Origin: Verrucomicrobiota bacterium
GTDB lineage: Bacteria > Verrucomicrobiota > Verrucomicrobiia > Limisphaerales > JAFGQR01
Direction: 5' to 3'
Assembly (NCBI GenBank): GCA_016935555.1
Contig: JAFGQR010000056.1
Span: 1 to 33,677 of the forward strand
DNA: 33,677 nt
The position numbers were made by a program, and so were the translations under genes. The notes under the pieces are model-generated. The model was not told the origin of the DNA. It saw only the letters and a list, made by a program, of their open reading frames with translations, and did no database searches. Positions 1-7,216 of this stretch are shown piece after piece. Within the stretch, counting starts at the first letter, position 1. The number at the start of each line of letters is the position of its first letter.

Positions 1-78
1 CGCAGCGCGTTCACGTACCGCCGGCGCCCCGTTGCTCGACAGAAGCGCTTCTGTGGACGCTTGTTTTGAATTTTCCAT
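1..78 (-). CDS. Possible 5' end of a divergent gene, cut by the left edge
   Basis: Reading leftwards from an ATG at 78 gives 26 open codons (starting MENSKQASTEALLSS) that run off the window. The product is unknown. Support is limited to an open frame, a hydrophilic N-terminus that looks ordinary for a protein, and an AT-rich patch (about 61-120) just upstream that would suit a divergent promoter. No convincing Shine-Dalgarno sequence is present, and 26 stop-free codons in GC-rich DNA is weak evidence. A 16-nt perfect palindrome (39-54, ACAGAAGC/GCTTCTGT) lies inside it. Confidence 0.3.
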   Translation of the reverse strand, partial: MENSKQASTEALLSSNGAPAVRERAA

Positions 79-259
79 ATTTGTTTCGGATTTCGAGATT
101 CGAATTTCGGATTTCTGTTTAGTGAAGCGATTCCACTGAAAGTGTCGAAGAACCCCTTTTGTTGGAGGCGGGCGGCGGCCACAGATTTGCCTGTCGCGGC
201 GCACAGATTTGCCTTGCGGTTCCGTCGCGGCAAGGGTTGACTGTCCCGCACACGCTTAT
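79..259. promoter_or_regulatory. Divergent intergenic region with AT-rich patch and direct repeats
   Basis: This is the region upstream of the corrinoid-protein gene. Bases 61-120 are clearly AT-richer than the rest of the window and hold two copies of TTTCGGATTTC (84-94 and 105-115). A 13-bp direct repeat CACAGATTTGCCT occurs at 180-192 and 202-214. CCTTGC (212-217) can pair with GCAAGG (230-235). I see no recognisable cobalamin, SAM or SAH riboswitch consensus. The role as promoter or operator is inferred from position only. Confidence 0.35.
180..214 (+). repeat. 13-bp direct repeat, 22-bp period, upstream of corrinoid gene
   Basis: CACAGATTTGCCT is present twice (180-192, 202-214) with start-to-start spacing of 22 bp, about two helical turns. 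It ends 45 bp before the chosen start codon at 260. Two same-face sites are typical of a dimer-pair operator, but a small local duplication would look the same. Confidence 0.5.
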
Positions 260-895
260 ATGGAAGACTTGAATCAACTCAATGAGGCCATCATCAATGG
301 CGACGCCAAGACCGCTCGCGGCATGGTGGAACGTGCCGTCGCCGAGGGCGCCGACCCTGTTCAGCTTGTTCATGAGCACATGGTTCCGGCCATGAACATC
401 GTCGGCCAGCGCTTCGACTGCAACGAGTATTTCGTGCCCGAACTCCTGCTGTCCGCCCGGGCCATGAAAGCCGCCCTGGAAATCCTGCGTCCCCTGCTGG
501 CCAAGTGCGGCGCCGAGCCCGCCGGCCGTGTCGTCATCGGCACCATCAAAGGCGACCTCCATGACATCGGCAAGAACCTCGTCGCCGCCATGCTCGAAGG
601 CGGCGGCTTCGAAGTCATCGACCTCGGCGTCAACGTGCCCCCGGAAAAGTTCATCGCCACCGCGAAGGAGAAGAACGCGAACATCATCGCCATGTCCGCC
701 CTGCTCACCACCACCATGCCGGCCATGAAAACCACCATCGACGCCCTCAAGGAAGCCGGCCTCCGCGAGCACGTCAAAGTCCTGATCGGCGGCGCCCCCA
801 TCACCCGCAAATATGCCGACGAAATCGGCGCCGACGGCTACAGTGAAAATGCGCCCGGCGCGGTGTCGCTGGCCAAGACCGCCACCGGCAAGTAA
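260..895 (+). CDS. Corrinoid (B12-binding) methyltransferase protein, MtaC/MtbC-like
   Basis: A 211-residue protein with the two-part architecture of methyl-carrying corrinoid proteins: a helical cap (about residues 1-88) and a Rossmann-like cobalamin domain (about 90-205). The lower-ligand signature DxHxxG is intact as D99-L-H101-D-I-G104, so His101 should coordinate cobalt. An ATG at 260 is chosen over the upstream 209 because the family begins at this helix; the extra 17 residues look non-coding. The protein would accept a methyl group from a dedicated methyltransferase and pass it on. The homocysteine methyltransferase 81 nt downstream is the obvious acceptor enzyme, so the pair resembles the first two MetH modules as separate polypeptides. 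Substrate specificity cannot be read from this sequence. A 7-bp stem (912-934) lies between the two genes. Confidence 0.92.
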   Translation: MEDLNQLNEAIINGDAKTARGMVERAVAEGADPVQLVHEHMVPAMNIVGQRFDCNEYFVPELLLSARAMKAALEILRPLLAKCGAEPAGRVVIGTIKGDLHDIGKNLVAAMLEGGGFEVIDLGVNVPPEKFIATAKEKNANIIAMSALLTTTMPAMKTTIDALKEAGLREHVKVLIGGAPITRKYADEIGADGYSENAPGAVSLAKTATGK

Positions 896-976
896 CACGG
901 CGGATCGGATTCCGGGGGGGGATGGGTCCCCCGGCGTCTTGTCCGTGTCGCCCCCAACCCAACCCCGCACCGCCCC

Positions 977-1873
977 ATGCACCCGCTTCTGGACCGGCTG
1001 CTTGCTCACGGCCCTGTGGTCACCGACGGCGCCTGGGGCACCCAGTTGCAGGCGCACGGGCTGGTGACCGGGGAGTTCCCCGACGGCTGGAACCTGAGCC
1101 GGCCGGACCAAGTGCTCGCAGTGGCCGAGGCTTATGTGGCCGCCGGCAGCCGCATCCTCCTCACCAACACCTTCGGTGCAAACCGCCTTCGGCTCGCCGA
1201 GGCGCCGGCATTGCTGACGCGCCTGGCCGACATCAACCGCGAAGGCGTCACCCTGTCCCGCCGCGCCGCCGGCACCCGCGCCTCCGTCTTCGCCTCCATG
1301 GGGCCCACCGGCAAAATCCTCGCCATGGGCGACGTCGCCCCGGCGGATCTCCAGGCCGCCTTCGAGGAACAGGCGCGCGCCCTCGCCAGCGCCGCCCCGG
1401 ACGCCATCGTGGTCGAAACCATGGCCGACCCCGAAGAAGCCCGCCTTGCTGTCGCGGCTGCCAAATCCACCGGCCTGCCCGTTGTCGGTTGCATGGTGTT
1501 CGATTCCGGCAAGGACAAGGACCGGACCATGATGGGCACCACGCCCGAAGATGCCGCGTCGCTGCTCGAGGCGGCGGGCGCCGATGGGATCGGGGCCAAT
1601 TGCGGCCAGGGCATTGAAGGGTTCGTGCCGCTGTGCCGCCGGCTGCATGCCGCCACCCCCAGGCCCATCTGGATCAAAGCCAATGCCGGCGCGCCCCGGC
1701 TCGTGGACGGGCACCCGGTCTACGACGCCACCCCCGAATGGTTTGCAAGCTTCGTGCCCGCACTGCTCGAGGCGGGCGCCAGCTTCATCGGAGGCTGCTG
1801 CGGCACCACGCCGGACTTCATCCGGAGCATCTGCGCCAAGATGCCCCCCGCCGCTTCGGGCCGCGCCGGTTAA
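977..1873 (+). CDS. Homocysteine S-methyltransferase family protein
   Basis: A 298-residue TIM-barrel enzyme of the BHMT/MetH homocysteine-binding family. The three zinc ligands are visible: Cys209 in GANCGQG and Cys274-Cys275 in GGCCGTTP. The N-terminal TDGAWGTQLQ and LTNTFGANR motifs are those of the family. The length fits a stand-alone domain, with no pterin, B12 or activation domain attached. With the corrinoid protein immediately upstream it probably transfers a methyl group from methylcobalamin to homocysteine, making methionine, or acts as the homocysteine half of a demethylation system. It could instead use S-methylmethionine or betaine directly, as other family members do. The start ATG at 977 lacks a clear Shine-Dalgarno sequence. 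It converges with the next gene, leaving 31 bp between stops. Confidence 0.92.
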   Translation: MHPLLDRLLAHGPVVTDGAWGTQLQAHGLVTGEFPDGWNLSRPDQVLAVAEAYVAAGSRILLTNTFGANRLRLAEAPALLTRLADINREGVTLSRRAAGTRASVFASMGPTGKILAMGDVAPADLQAAFEEQARALASAAPDAIVVETMADPEEARLAVAAAKSTGLPVVGCMVFDSGKDKDRTMMGTTPEDAASLLEAAGADGIGANCGQGIEGFVPLCRRLHAATPRPIWIKANAGAPRLVDGHPVYDATPEWFASFVPALLEAGASFIGGCCGTTPDFIRSICAKMPPAASGRAG

Positions 1874-1904
1874 TCGCCCGGGGCATCCAGCGTCGCGCGC
1901 GCGT

Positions 1905-2975
1905 TCACGGGGCCAACGCGAGTTCCGCCAGGTAGATGGCGGTCATGGTCTTGCCTGAGGCGTCCCGTTCGTGGCTGGAATAGTAGGAGACCAGGGCGCG
2001 GCCGGGGCCGAGTTCGACGAAGCCGGGGTAGGAATTGTCGCCGCCGCTGGGGAGCTGGGCGAACTCGTGGAGCTGGTCGTCCACGAGCCAGCAGAGGGAG
2101 GTTTTGGGGCCGGCGGGGGTGGTGCGGCGTCCGCCGACGAGGTGGCGGTCGTCCCATCGGGCGAGCAGCGGGCCGCCGATGGAGCGGTCGAGGTCCTTGC
2201 GTTGCCACTGCGTGTAAGGCGGCTTGGAGCGCAGGAGTTGCGCGTGGCCGCTGCGGCGGCCCACGCCCAGCACGCCGCCGTCCCGCTCGAAAAGAAAGGC
2301 GGTTTCGTCGCCGGCGATCTCCTGAAACACCGCCCGCTTCCGCCAGATCAGACCGTCGTCACTCTCAAGCATCAGGGACTCGACGCGCCGGCCCTCGCCG
2401 CGCGCCGTGATCTCGAAACCCAGGTTGCGCCGACCGCACAGATAGGCGGTGCCGCGATGGGCGGCGGCGCGCCAGATGTAATGGCCAAAGGTCCCCTCCA
2501 GCAGGACGGGACTGTGCCATGTCGCGCCGTCGTCCGACCACGCGGCGTAGCCGAGGTGCTTGTTCAGATCGTACTCCGCCCGCGCGAGCGTGGCGGTGCC
2601 ACTGTACCAGGTGCCCGTATAGACGAACAGCCTGTCCCTGAAGACGAGGAAATGGGGGTCGCGGGTGTCGCGCCGTTCGACGCGGAAACGATGGGCTTCG
2701 ACCCACACCGCACCGTCGGCGCTGCGCAGCACGATGATCGAGGCCGTCGGATGAACCATGTGGCCGTCGGGACAGCTTCGGAACGCCAGCCACAGCTGCC
2801 CGCGGAAGCGGCAGAGGTCGGTGAAGGCGTTGTGCTCGCCGTTGTGGAACACGCGCCGCACGGACAGGACATTCACCCGCGGCGGAGTGCTGGAGGGTGT
2901 GGCGGGGAACTCGGCGCCGGCCGCGGCCATGGCGGCGAGTGCGGCCCAGAAGGCCAGGATCAAGTTGGCATTCAT
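1905..2975 (-). CDS. Secreted BNR/sialidase-like beta-propeller protein
   Basis: A 356-residue protein beginning at the ATG at 2975, which directly precedes a signal peptide (hydrophobic stretch ILAFWAALAAMAAAGA, likely cleavage near residue 22). The mature part is rich in beta strands and shows Asp-box-like repeats: RSADGAVW, WSDDGATW and ESDDGLIW, the hallmark of BNR/sialidase propellers. Related proteins are exo-sialidases or non-catalytic glycan-binding propellers; I cannot assign the catalytic Arg triad, so enzyme activity is uncertain. It should act in the periplasm or outside the cell. It lies downstream of obgE on the same strand, separated by about 218 nt that contain a perfect palindrome, so it is probably transcribed separately. 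Confidence 0.75.
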   Translation of the reverse strand: MNANLILAFWAALAAMAAAGAEFPATPSSTPPRVNVLSVRRVFHNGEHNAFTDLCRFRGQLWLAFRSCPDGHMVHPTASIIVLRSADGAVWVEAHRFRVERRDTRDPHFLVFRDRLFVYTGTWYSGTATLARAEYDLNKHLGYAAWSDDGATWHSPVLLEGTFGHYIWRAAAHRGTAYLCGRRNLGFEITARGEGRRVESLMLESDDGLIWRKRAVFQEIAGDETAFLFERDGGVLGVGRRSGHAQLLRSKPPYTQWQRKDLDRSIGGPLLARWDDRHLVGGRRTTPAGPKTSLCWLVDDQLHEFAQLPSGGDNSYPGFVELGPGRALVSYYSSHERDASGKTMTAIYLAELALAP

Positions 2976-3159
2976 ACGGCAACGGTTCAGCTCAGACGCG
3001 AATCCGCGCGCGCCAACCCGAAGAGGGAGACGCACCGTCGCGCGCGGCGCCGGTGCGGCGGGTCTCGCGACTGGGCCGGACGTGCATGGCGCCATCCTCG
3101 TGAGGGGCGCGGTGGAAATCAAGCCTGTGGAGCGGGCCGGCGGGCGGTGGTCCTGGCCC

Positions 3160-3191
3160 GCATTTCTCACCAGGAACCTGGTGAGAAATGC
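3160..3191. repeat. Perfect 15-bp inverted repeat (2-nt centre) after obgE
   Basis: The left arm GCATTTCTCACCAGG (3160-3174) is exactly complementary to the right arm (3177-3191), separated by AA. It starts 3 bp beyond the obgE stop codon. No T-run follows on either strand, so it is not a textbook intrinsic terminator. It could act as a 3'-end stabiliser or terminator for obgE, a REP-like palindrome, or a protein-binding site. Its AT content is higher than that of the surroundings. Confidence 0.75.
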
Positions 3192-3193
3192 AG

Positions 3194-4393
3194 CTAGGCT
3201 TCTGCGGTTTCGACGGCGGTGCGGAGGGCGGTTTTCAGGGCATCGACGCCCTGGTCGAAGGCGGCGGCGAGGGGGACAACGGGGGTGCGGCGGATGCGGC
3301 GTTTGAACTGGCGGAGGTTGCCGCCGGCGGCGGGTTCATCCATTTTATTGGCGGCGACGAGGCGGGGCTTTGCGAGGAGGGACTCGTCGTAGAGGCCCAG
3401 TTCGCGGAGCAGTTGGCGGTAATCGTGCCACGGCTGCCGTCCGTCCGTGCCGGCCATGTCGAGAAGCAGGACGAGGATCTTGCAGCGCCGCAGATGCCGC
3501 AGGAAGGCGTGCCCGAGGCCGACGTTGCGGTGGGCGCCTTCGATGAGGCCCGGCACGTCGCAGACGGTGAGCCGGTGATGATCGGGGTATTCGAGAATGC
3601 CGATTTCGGGGTGCAACGTGGTGAACGGATAAGGTGCGATCTTCGGCCGGGCGCGGGACACGGCGGCCAGGAGGGTGGACTTGCCGGCGTTGGGGTAGCC
3701 GACAAGACCCACGTCCGCCATGAGCCGCAGTTCCAACAGGAAGTGCCCCTCCTCGCCCGGTTCGCCCGGCTGGGCGAAGCGCGGTGTCTGGCGGACGGCG
3801 GTGGCAAAGTTGCGGTTGCCCAACCCGCCCCGGCCGCCGCGGCACAGGACAAACCGCTGCCCGTGGAGGGTCAGGTCGGCGACCTGTTCGCCTTTCTCAA
3901 GGTCCACCAGCCGCCCCGAACTGACTTCCGCATCCCCGCGCGCCAAGTCGAATTCCATGGCCTGCACGCCGCCGGCCCGGCGCCACCGCGGCCGGGCGAG
4001 AGCCGGGGCCGGCGTCCCAGGCTCGGCATCGGCTTCGGTCCCGGGTTGGGCCGGAGCGGGTCCGGCCGGGTGGAGATGAGGCGCGAGGTTGGGGGCGCGC
4101 CGTTTCCAGACGAGGGTGCCGCAGGGCACCTTGACGAGAAGATCGCGGCCGGCGCGGCCGTCCATTCCCTTGCCGAGGCCGGGCTGGCCGTGTTGGGCCA
4201 GCAGGCGCGGCTGATACAACTGGGCGATGAGATTGTTGAGGTCGTGATCGGCTTCGAGGATGACGTCCCCGCCGCGGCCGCCGTTGCCGCCGGAGGGGCC
4301 GCCTTTGGGACGGAACGTTTCCCGGAGAAACGCCACACAGCCCTTGCCGCCATGGCCGGCCCGGGCGAAGACCTGGATCTCATCGATGAACAT
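3194..4393 (-). CDS. obgE: Obg family GTPase with proline-rich insert in the Obg domain
   Basis: A 399-residue ribosome-associated GTPase involved in 50S maturation and stress control. The ATG at 4393 gives the canonical start [18 protein letters not shown]; the longer frame upstream is not homologous and crosses the terminator. The glycine-rich Obg domain spans about residues 1-220 and the G domain 221-399, with G1 GYPNAGKS (about 231), G3 DVPGLIEG (about 278) and G4 NKMD (about 349). The protein ends soon after the G domain, so there is no C-terminal OCT domain. The anomaly is a stretch of roughly 50 residues (about 95-147) rich in Pro, Ala and Arg, inserted between GTLVWK and the conserved [17 protein letters not shown] strand. 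The genes rplU-rpmA-obgE are a classic cluster, but a terminator separates obgE from rpmA here. Confidence 0.96.
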   Translation of the reverse strand: MFIDEIQVFARAGHGGKGCVAFLRETFRPKGGPSGGNGGRGGDVILEADHDLNNLIAQLYQPRLLAQHGQPGLGKGMDGRAGRDLLVKVPCGTLVWKRRAPNLAPHLHPAGPAPAQPGTEADAEPGTPAPALARPRWRRAGGVQAMEFDLARGDAEVSSGRLVDLEKGEQVADLTLHGQRFVLCRGGRGGLGNRNFATAVRQTPRFAQPGEPGEEGHFLLELRLMADVGLVGYPNAGKSTLLAAVSRARPKIAPYPFTTLHPEIGILEYPDHHRLTVCDVPGLIEGAHRNVGLGHAFLRHLRRCKILVLLLDMAGTDGRQPWHDYRQLLRELGLYDESLLAKPRLVAANKMDEPAAGGNLRQFKRRIRRTPVVPLAAAFDQGVDALKTALRTAVETAEA

Positions 4394-4453
4394 GCGGGCG
4401 TGACCGGGGTCGACGAGGGGCGCGGGCTGGGGGGAGGGGCGGCCGGCCGGAAC

Positions 4454-4480
4454 AAAAAAGGCGAGGTGACTCACCTCGCC
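4454..4480 (-). terminator. Intrinsic terminator between rpmA and obgE
   Basis: On the minus strand, GGCGAGGTGA and TCACCTCGCC (4471-4480 and 4460-4469, 1-nt centre) form a 10-bp GC-rich stem followed at once by six T residues (4459-4454). This is a textbook Rho-independent terminator. It starts 24 nt downstream of the rpmA stop and ends about 60 nt before the obgE start, so obgE depends on read-through or its own promoter. Confidence 0.88.
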
Positions 4481-4503
4481 CGGGAAAGCGGTGCGCGGCC
4501 GCG

Positions 4504-4767
4504 TCAGTTCTTGTTGGTGGCCGCGACGGGTCGGACATGGATGCGATGGCTGTTTTTGTCGAACACCACCTGGCCGTCGACCCGCGCGAACAGGGTCCAA
4601 TCCCGGCCGGTGCCGACGTTGCTGCCGGCGGCGAACTTGGTGCCGCACTGGCGGACCAGGATGCTGCCGGCGGTGACGAATTCGCCGCCGAACCGTTTGA
4701 CGCCGCGGCGCTGGCTTTGGCTGTCGCGGCCGTTGCGTGAGCTGCCTTGACCTTTCTTGTGTGCCAT
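4504..4767 (-). CDS. rpmA: 50S ribosomal protein L27
   Basis: An 87-residue basic protein with the characteristic L27 start [20 protein letters not shown] and the core [21 protein letters not shown]27 lies near the peptidyl-transferase centre of the large subunit. The N-terminus starts directly as in Gram-negative L27 (AHKKG), with no cleavable extension of the Firmicutes type. It follows rplU by 9 nt, so the two are almost certainly one transcript, which ends at the hairpin 4454-4480. Confidence 0.98.
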   Translation of the reverse strand: MAHKKGQGSSRNGRDSQSQRRGVKRFGGEFVTAGSILVRQCGTKFAAGSNVGTGRDWTLFARVDGQVVFDKNSHRIHVRPVAATNKN

Positions 4768-4776
4768 GATCGTGCC

Positions 4777-5088
4777 CTAAAGCTTGATTTCCGAAATCTT
4801 GACCCGGGTTCGTTGCTGCCGGTGCCCGATGGTCTTGTGATACCCCTTCCGGCGCTTCATCTTGAACGTCGTCACCTTGGCGCCCCGGAAATGCTCGACG
4901 ACTTCGCCAACCACGCTCGCGTTGGCAACCGTCGGGGCGCCTACTGTGAACTGACCCTCGTTCGCGGCAAAGAGAACCCGGTCGAACGTGACCGGCTGGC
5001 CCGCCTCGATCTCGAGGCGCTCCACTTCCAGCGTGTCGCCCGGGGCGACCCGATATTGTTTTCCACCCGTCTCAATGACCGCGTACAT
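4777..5088 (-). CDS. rplU: 50S ribosomal protein L21
   Basis: A 103-residue protein, the usual L21 length. The ATG at 5088 gives the family start MYAVIETGGKQYRV; the open frame continues 19 codons further up but those are not L21-like. The C-terminal signature KRRKGYHKTIGHRQQRTRVKI is 23S-rRNA-binding. It is the first gene of the rplU-rpmA unit. A strong bulged hairpin lies 87-127 nt upstream (5175-5215), possibly in the leader of this mRNA. Confidence 0.98.
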   Translation of the reverse strand: MYAVIETGGKQYRVAPGDTLEVERLEIEAGQPVTFDRVLFAANEGQFTVGAPTVANASVVGEVVEHFRGAKVTTFKMKRRKGYHKTIGHRQQRTRVKISEIKL

Positions 5089-5174
5089 AATTGTGTGTTG
5101 CCGCAAAGGAACAGTGATGTCACCAAAAAGCTCCCGGCATGTCAACCCCTCATTTTCCCCAATTTCCGTCGGCG

Positions 5175-5215
5175 TTCACCCCCGGCTTTTGCCTGTTTGA
5201 CAGGCCGGGGGTGAA
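5175..5215. promoter_or_regulatory. Bulged hairpin in the rplU / outer-membrane-protein divergent region
   Basis: TTCACCCCCGG (5175-5185) pairs perfectly with CCGGGGGTGAA (5205-5215). Inside it CCTG (5192-5195) pairs with CAGG (5201-5204) around the loop TTTGA, leaving a 6-nt bulge (5186-5191). No T-run follows on either strand. If the rplU promoter lies above 5215, this would be in the 5' leader of the ribosomal-protein mRNA, where autoregulatory structures are common in other phyla. Function is inferred. Confidence 0.5.
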
Positions 5216-5283
5216 ACCGCTATTCCTTGGTGCACGGCAAGCCTTGAACCAAATCGAGTGTAACCCAGAATCCATGAGACATT

Positions 5284-6180
5284 ATGAAAACGCGACAATA
5301 CTGCATCGCCATGGCGGTCGGCGCGATGGCCTGGTCCACGGTGTCCTTCGCCCAGGATTACAACGGCCATTACCCGGCCGGCGCGGAGGGCATTAAAGGC
5401 GGCTCGCTGCCGCCGCCCGGGGTGTATTTGCGCGACTACAACCTCTTTTACTACGCGGACCGCTACCACCAGGGCGGGCCACCCGACTTCAAGGTGTTCC
5501 TTTACGCCCAGGCGCCGCGCCTGATCTGGATCACCGACGTGAAAATCCTGGGCGGCTATTACGGCATGGACGTGCTGCTGCCGTTCTATTCTGCCGATGT
5601 GCGCGTCGGCACCCCCGGCGGGCGGATGTCCGACGACACGTTCACGCTGGGCGACATCATGGTGGAGCCCGCCACCCTGTCCTGGCACTGGAAACAGTTC
5701 GACTTGGGGCTGGGCTACGCATTCTGGGCGCCGAACGGCGATTACGACGAGAAAGACGATTTTTCGCGGTTGCTCAGCCGGGGTTACTGGTCGCACATGC
5801 TGACCCTGGGGGGCACCTGGTTCATCGACGAGCAGAAGACCTGGGCCGTCTCGTCGCTGAACCGCTACGAATTCCACCACAGACACCGCGACACGCACAT
5901 CACTCCGGGCCAGCAGCTGACGATGGAATGGGGCTTGAGCAAGGCCCTCACCAAAACGATCGAGGTGGGCGCGGTCGGCTACTACGTCCAGCAAACCACG
6001 GACGACAGCGGCACCGGCTCCGGCGACCGCAAGGACCGCGTCTTCGCGGTCGGCCCCGAGGTCAGCCTGTTCTGCCCGAAGCTCAAGCTGTTCGGATCGC
6101 TGCGCTACGAGCGCGAGTTCGGCGCCAAACACCGCCCGGAAGGCAATGTCATGACGCTGACGCTGACCAAGATTTTCTGA
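5284..6180 (+). CDS. Outer-membrane protein, Phenol_MetA_deg (SphA-like) family
   Basis: A 298-residue protein with a clear signal peptide (KTRQYCIAMAVGAMAWSTVSFAQ, cleavage after Ala near residue 23). The mature protein opens with HYPAGAEGIKGGSLPPPGVYLRDYN, the recognisable start of the 'MetA-pathway of phenol degradation' family, and continues as alternating aromatic beta strands ending in a C-terminal Phe (LTKIF), typical of outer-membrane beta barrels. Members are presumed channels for hydrophobic or aromatic compounds, but most are uncharacterised, so the phenol name should not be taken as substrate evidence. Only 3 nt separate its stop from the next gene, so the two are translationally linked. 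It is divergent from rplU. Confidence 0.85.
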   Translation: MKTRQYCIAMAVGAMAWSTVSFAQDYNGHYPAGAEGIKGGSLPPPGVYLRDYNLFYYADRYHQGGPPDFKVFLYAQAPRLIWITDVKILGGYYGMDVLLPFYSADVRVGTPGGRMSDDTFTLGDIMVEPATLSWHWKQFDLGLGYAFWAPNGDYDEKDDFSRLLSRGYWSHMLTLGGTWFIDEQKTWAVSSLNRYEFHHRHRDTHITPGQQLTMEWGLSKALTKTIEVGAVGYYVQQTTDDSGTGSGDRKDRVFAVGPEVSLFCPKLKLFGSLRYEREFGAKHRPEGNVMTLTLTKIF

Positions 6181-6183
6181 GCC

Positions 6184-7122
6184 ATGAACCGCCGCCACTT
6201 TCTTCAAGCCGCCGCCACGGCGGCATCGGCCGGCGCAGCCGCCCTCGGCCTCGGCGGGTGCGCGTCGGGACCCGCCGAACGCGGGTCCGTGGTCCGGCGG
6301 GGGCGCATCCGGCAGTCGATTGTGCCGTGGTGTTACGAGCTGTTTGGCGAGAAATGGAGCCTCGAGCGGATCTGCCAGGTGGCCCGGGAACTGGGGTGCG
6401 TGAGCGTCGAGCTCATCGCCGCCCACCAGTATCCCGTCGTCCACCGGCACGGCTTGACGTGCGCCATCGGGCAGATCGACATGGCGCCGGACCCGCCCTT
6501 CGTCAAAGGCTTCAACAATCCCGATCACTGGCCGCGCGTGATGCAGGCGACGCGGGACGCCATCGATGCCGCCGCCGCGTTTGGCACGCGCCGGGTGATC
6601 TGCTTCACCGGGTACAGCGCGCGAAACCCGGACGATCCGCGAAGCCCGAAGATCCCGCCGGACGAAGGCGCGCGGAATTGTGTGGAGGGTTACAAGCAGG
6701 TGGTGGGCTATGCCGCGAAGAAGCAGGTCACGTTGTGCCTGGAGATGTTGAACACGCGCGACACGTCGCACCCGATGAAGGGGCATCCGGGCTACCAGGG
6801 CGACCACGTCGATTACTGCATGGACATCCTCCGGCGGGTGGGCTCGCCGCATCTCAAGCTGCTGTTCGACGTGTATCACGTGCAGGTCATGGACGGCGAC
6901 ATCGTGCGCCGGATCCGGGATCTGAAGGAATACATCGGGCACGTGCACGTGGCGGGATGCCCCGGGCGCGGCGAGCCGGACGCGCGGCAGGAGATCCAGT
7001 ATGGGGCGGTGATGGAGGCGCTGGTGGAATCGGGTTACGAGGGCTACGTGGGCCAGGAGTTCATCCCCACCCGCAACCCATACCAGGGCCTGCGCGACGC
7101 CGTCGCGCTGTGCGACGTCTGA
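6184..7122 (+). CDS. Exported sugar phosphate isomerase/epimerase-like TIM barrel (Hyi-like)
   Basis: A 312-residue protein of the xylose-isomerase-like TIM-barrel superfamily, closest in pattern to hydroxypyruvate isomerase. The expected metal and acid-base residues are in place: Glu187 (LCLEML), Asp229 (LLFDVYH), His255 (HVHVAG) and Glu292 (GQEFIPT). The N-terminus has a twin-arginine motif (NRRHFLQ), a long Ala-rich hydrophobic segment and a lipobox-like LGGC, so it is probably a Tat-exported lipoprotein rather than a cytoplasmic enzyme. Proteins with this Tat-plus-isomerase layout are common in Planctomycetota and Verrucomicrobiota, where they are linked to carbohydrate use. The reaction and substrate are not determined. 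The gene follows the outer-membrane protein by 3 nt. Confidence 0.85.
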   Translation: MNRRHFLQAAATAASAGAAALGLGGCASGPAERGSVVRRGRIRQSIVPWCYELFGEKWSLERICQVARELGCVSVELIAAHQYPVVHRHGLTCAIGQIDMAPDPPFVKGFNNPDHWPRVMQATRDAIDAAAAFGTRRVICFTGYSARNPDDPRSPKIPPDEGARNCVEGYKQVVGYAAKKQVTLCLEMLNTRDTSHPMKGHPGYQGDHVDYCMDILRRVGSPHLKLLFDVYHVQVMDGDIVRRIRDLKEYIGHVHVAGCPGRGEPDARQEIQYGAVMEALVESGYEGYVGQEFIPTRNPYQGLRDAVALCDV

Positions 7123-7216
7123 GGCCGCCCACCCCCACCCGCAGCCCGCCCGGTCCTTTCGGATCCGGCCCGAGGGCGCCGTCGCCGGCCGGCGGCGGAA
7201 CACGAATGAGGTTCGG

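Noticed and set aside
79..259. Cobalamin, SAM or SAH riboswitch before the methyl-transfer genes
   Set aside because: No consensus core elements could be found by eye; only direct repeats and a 6-bp stem are present.
119..1714. 531-codon minus-strand open frame opposite the corrinoid and homocysteine methyltransferase genes
   Set aside because: Gly/Ala/Asp-rich, no recognisable domain; mirrors the codon bias of the two real genes on the other strand.
3160..3191. Palindrome after obgE as a classical Rho-independent terminator
   Set aside because: No T-run on either side, so I list it as an inverted repeat of unknown role instead.
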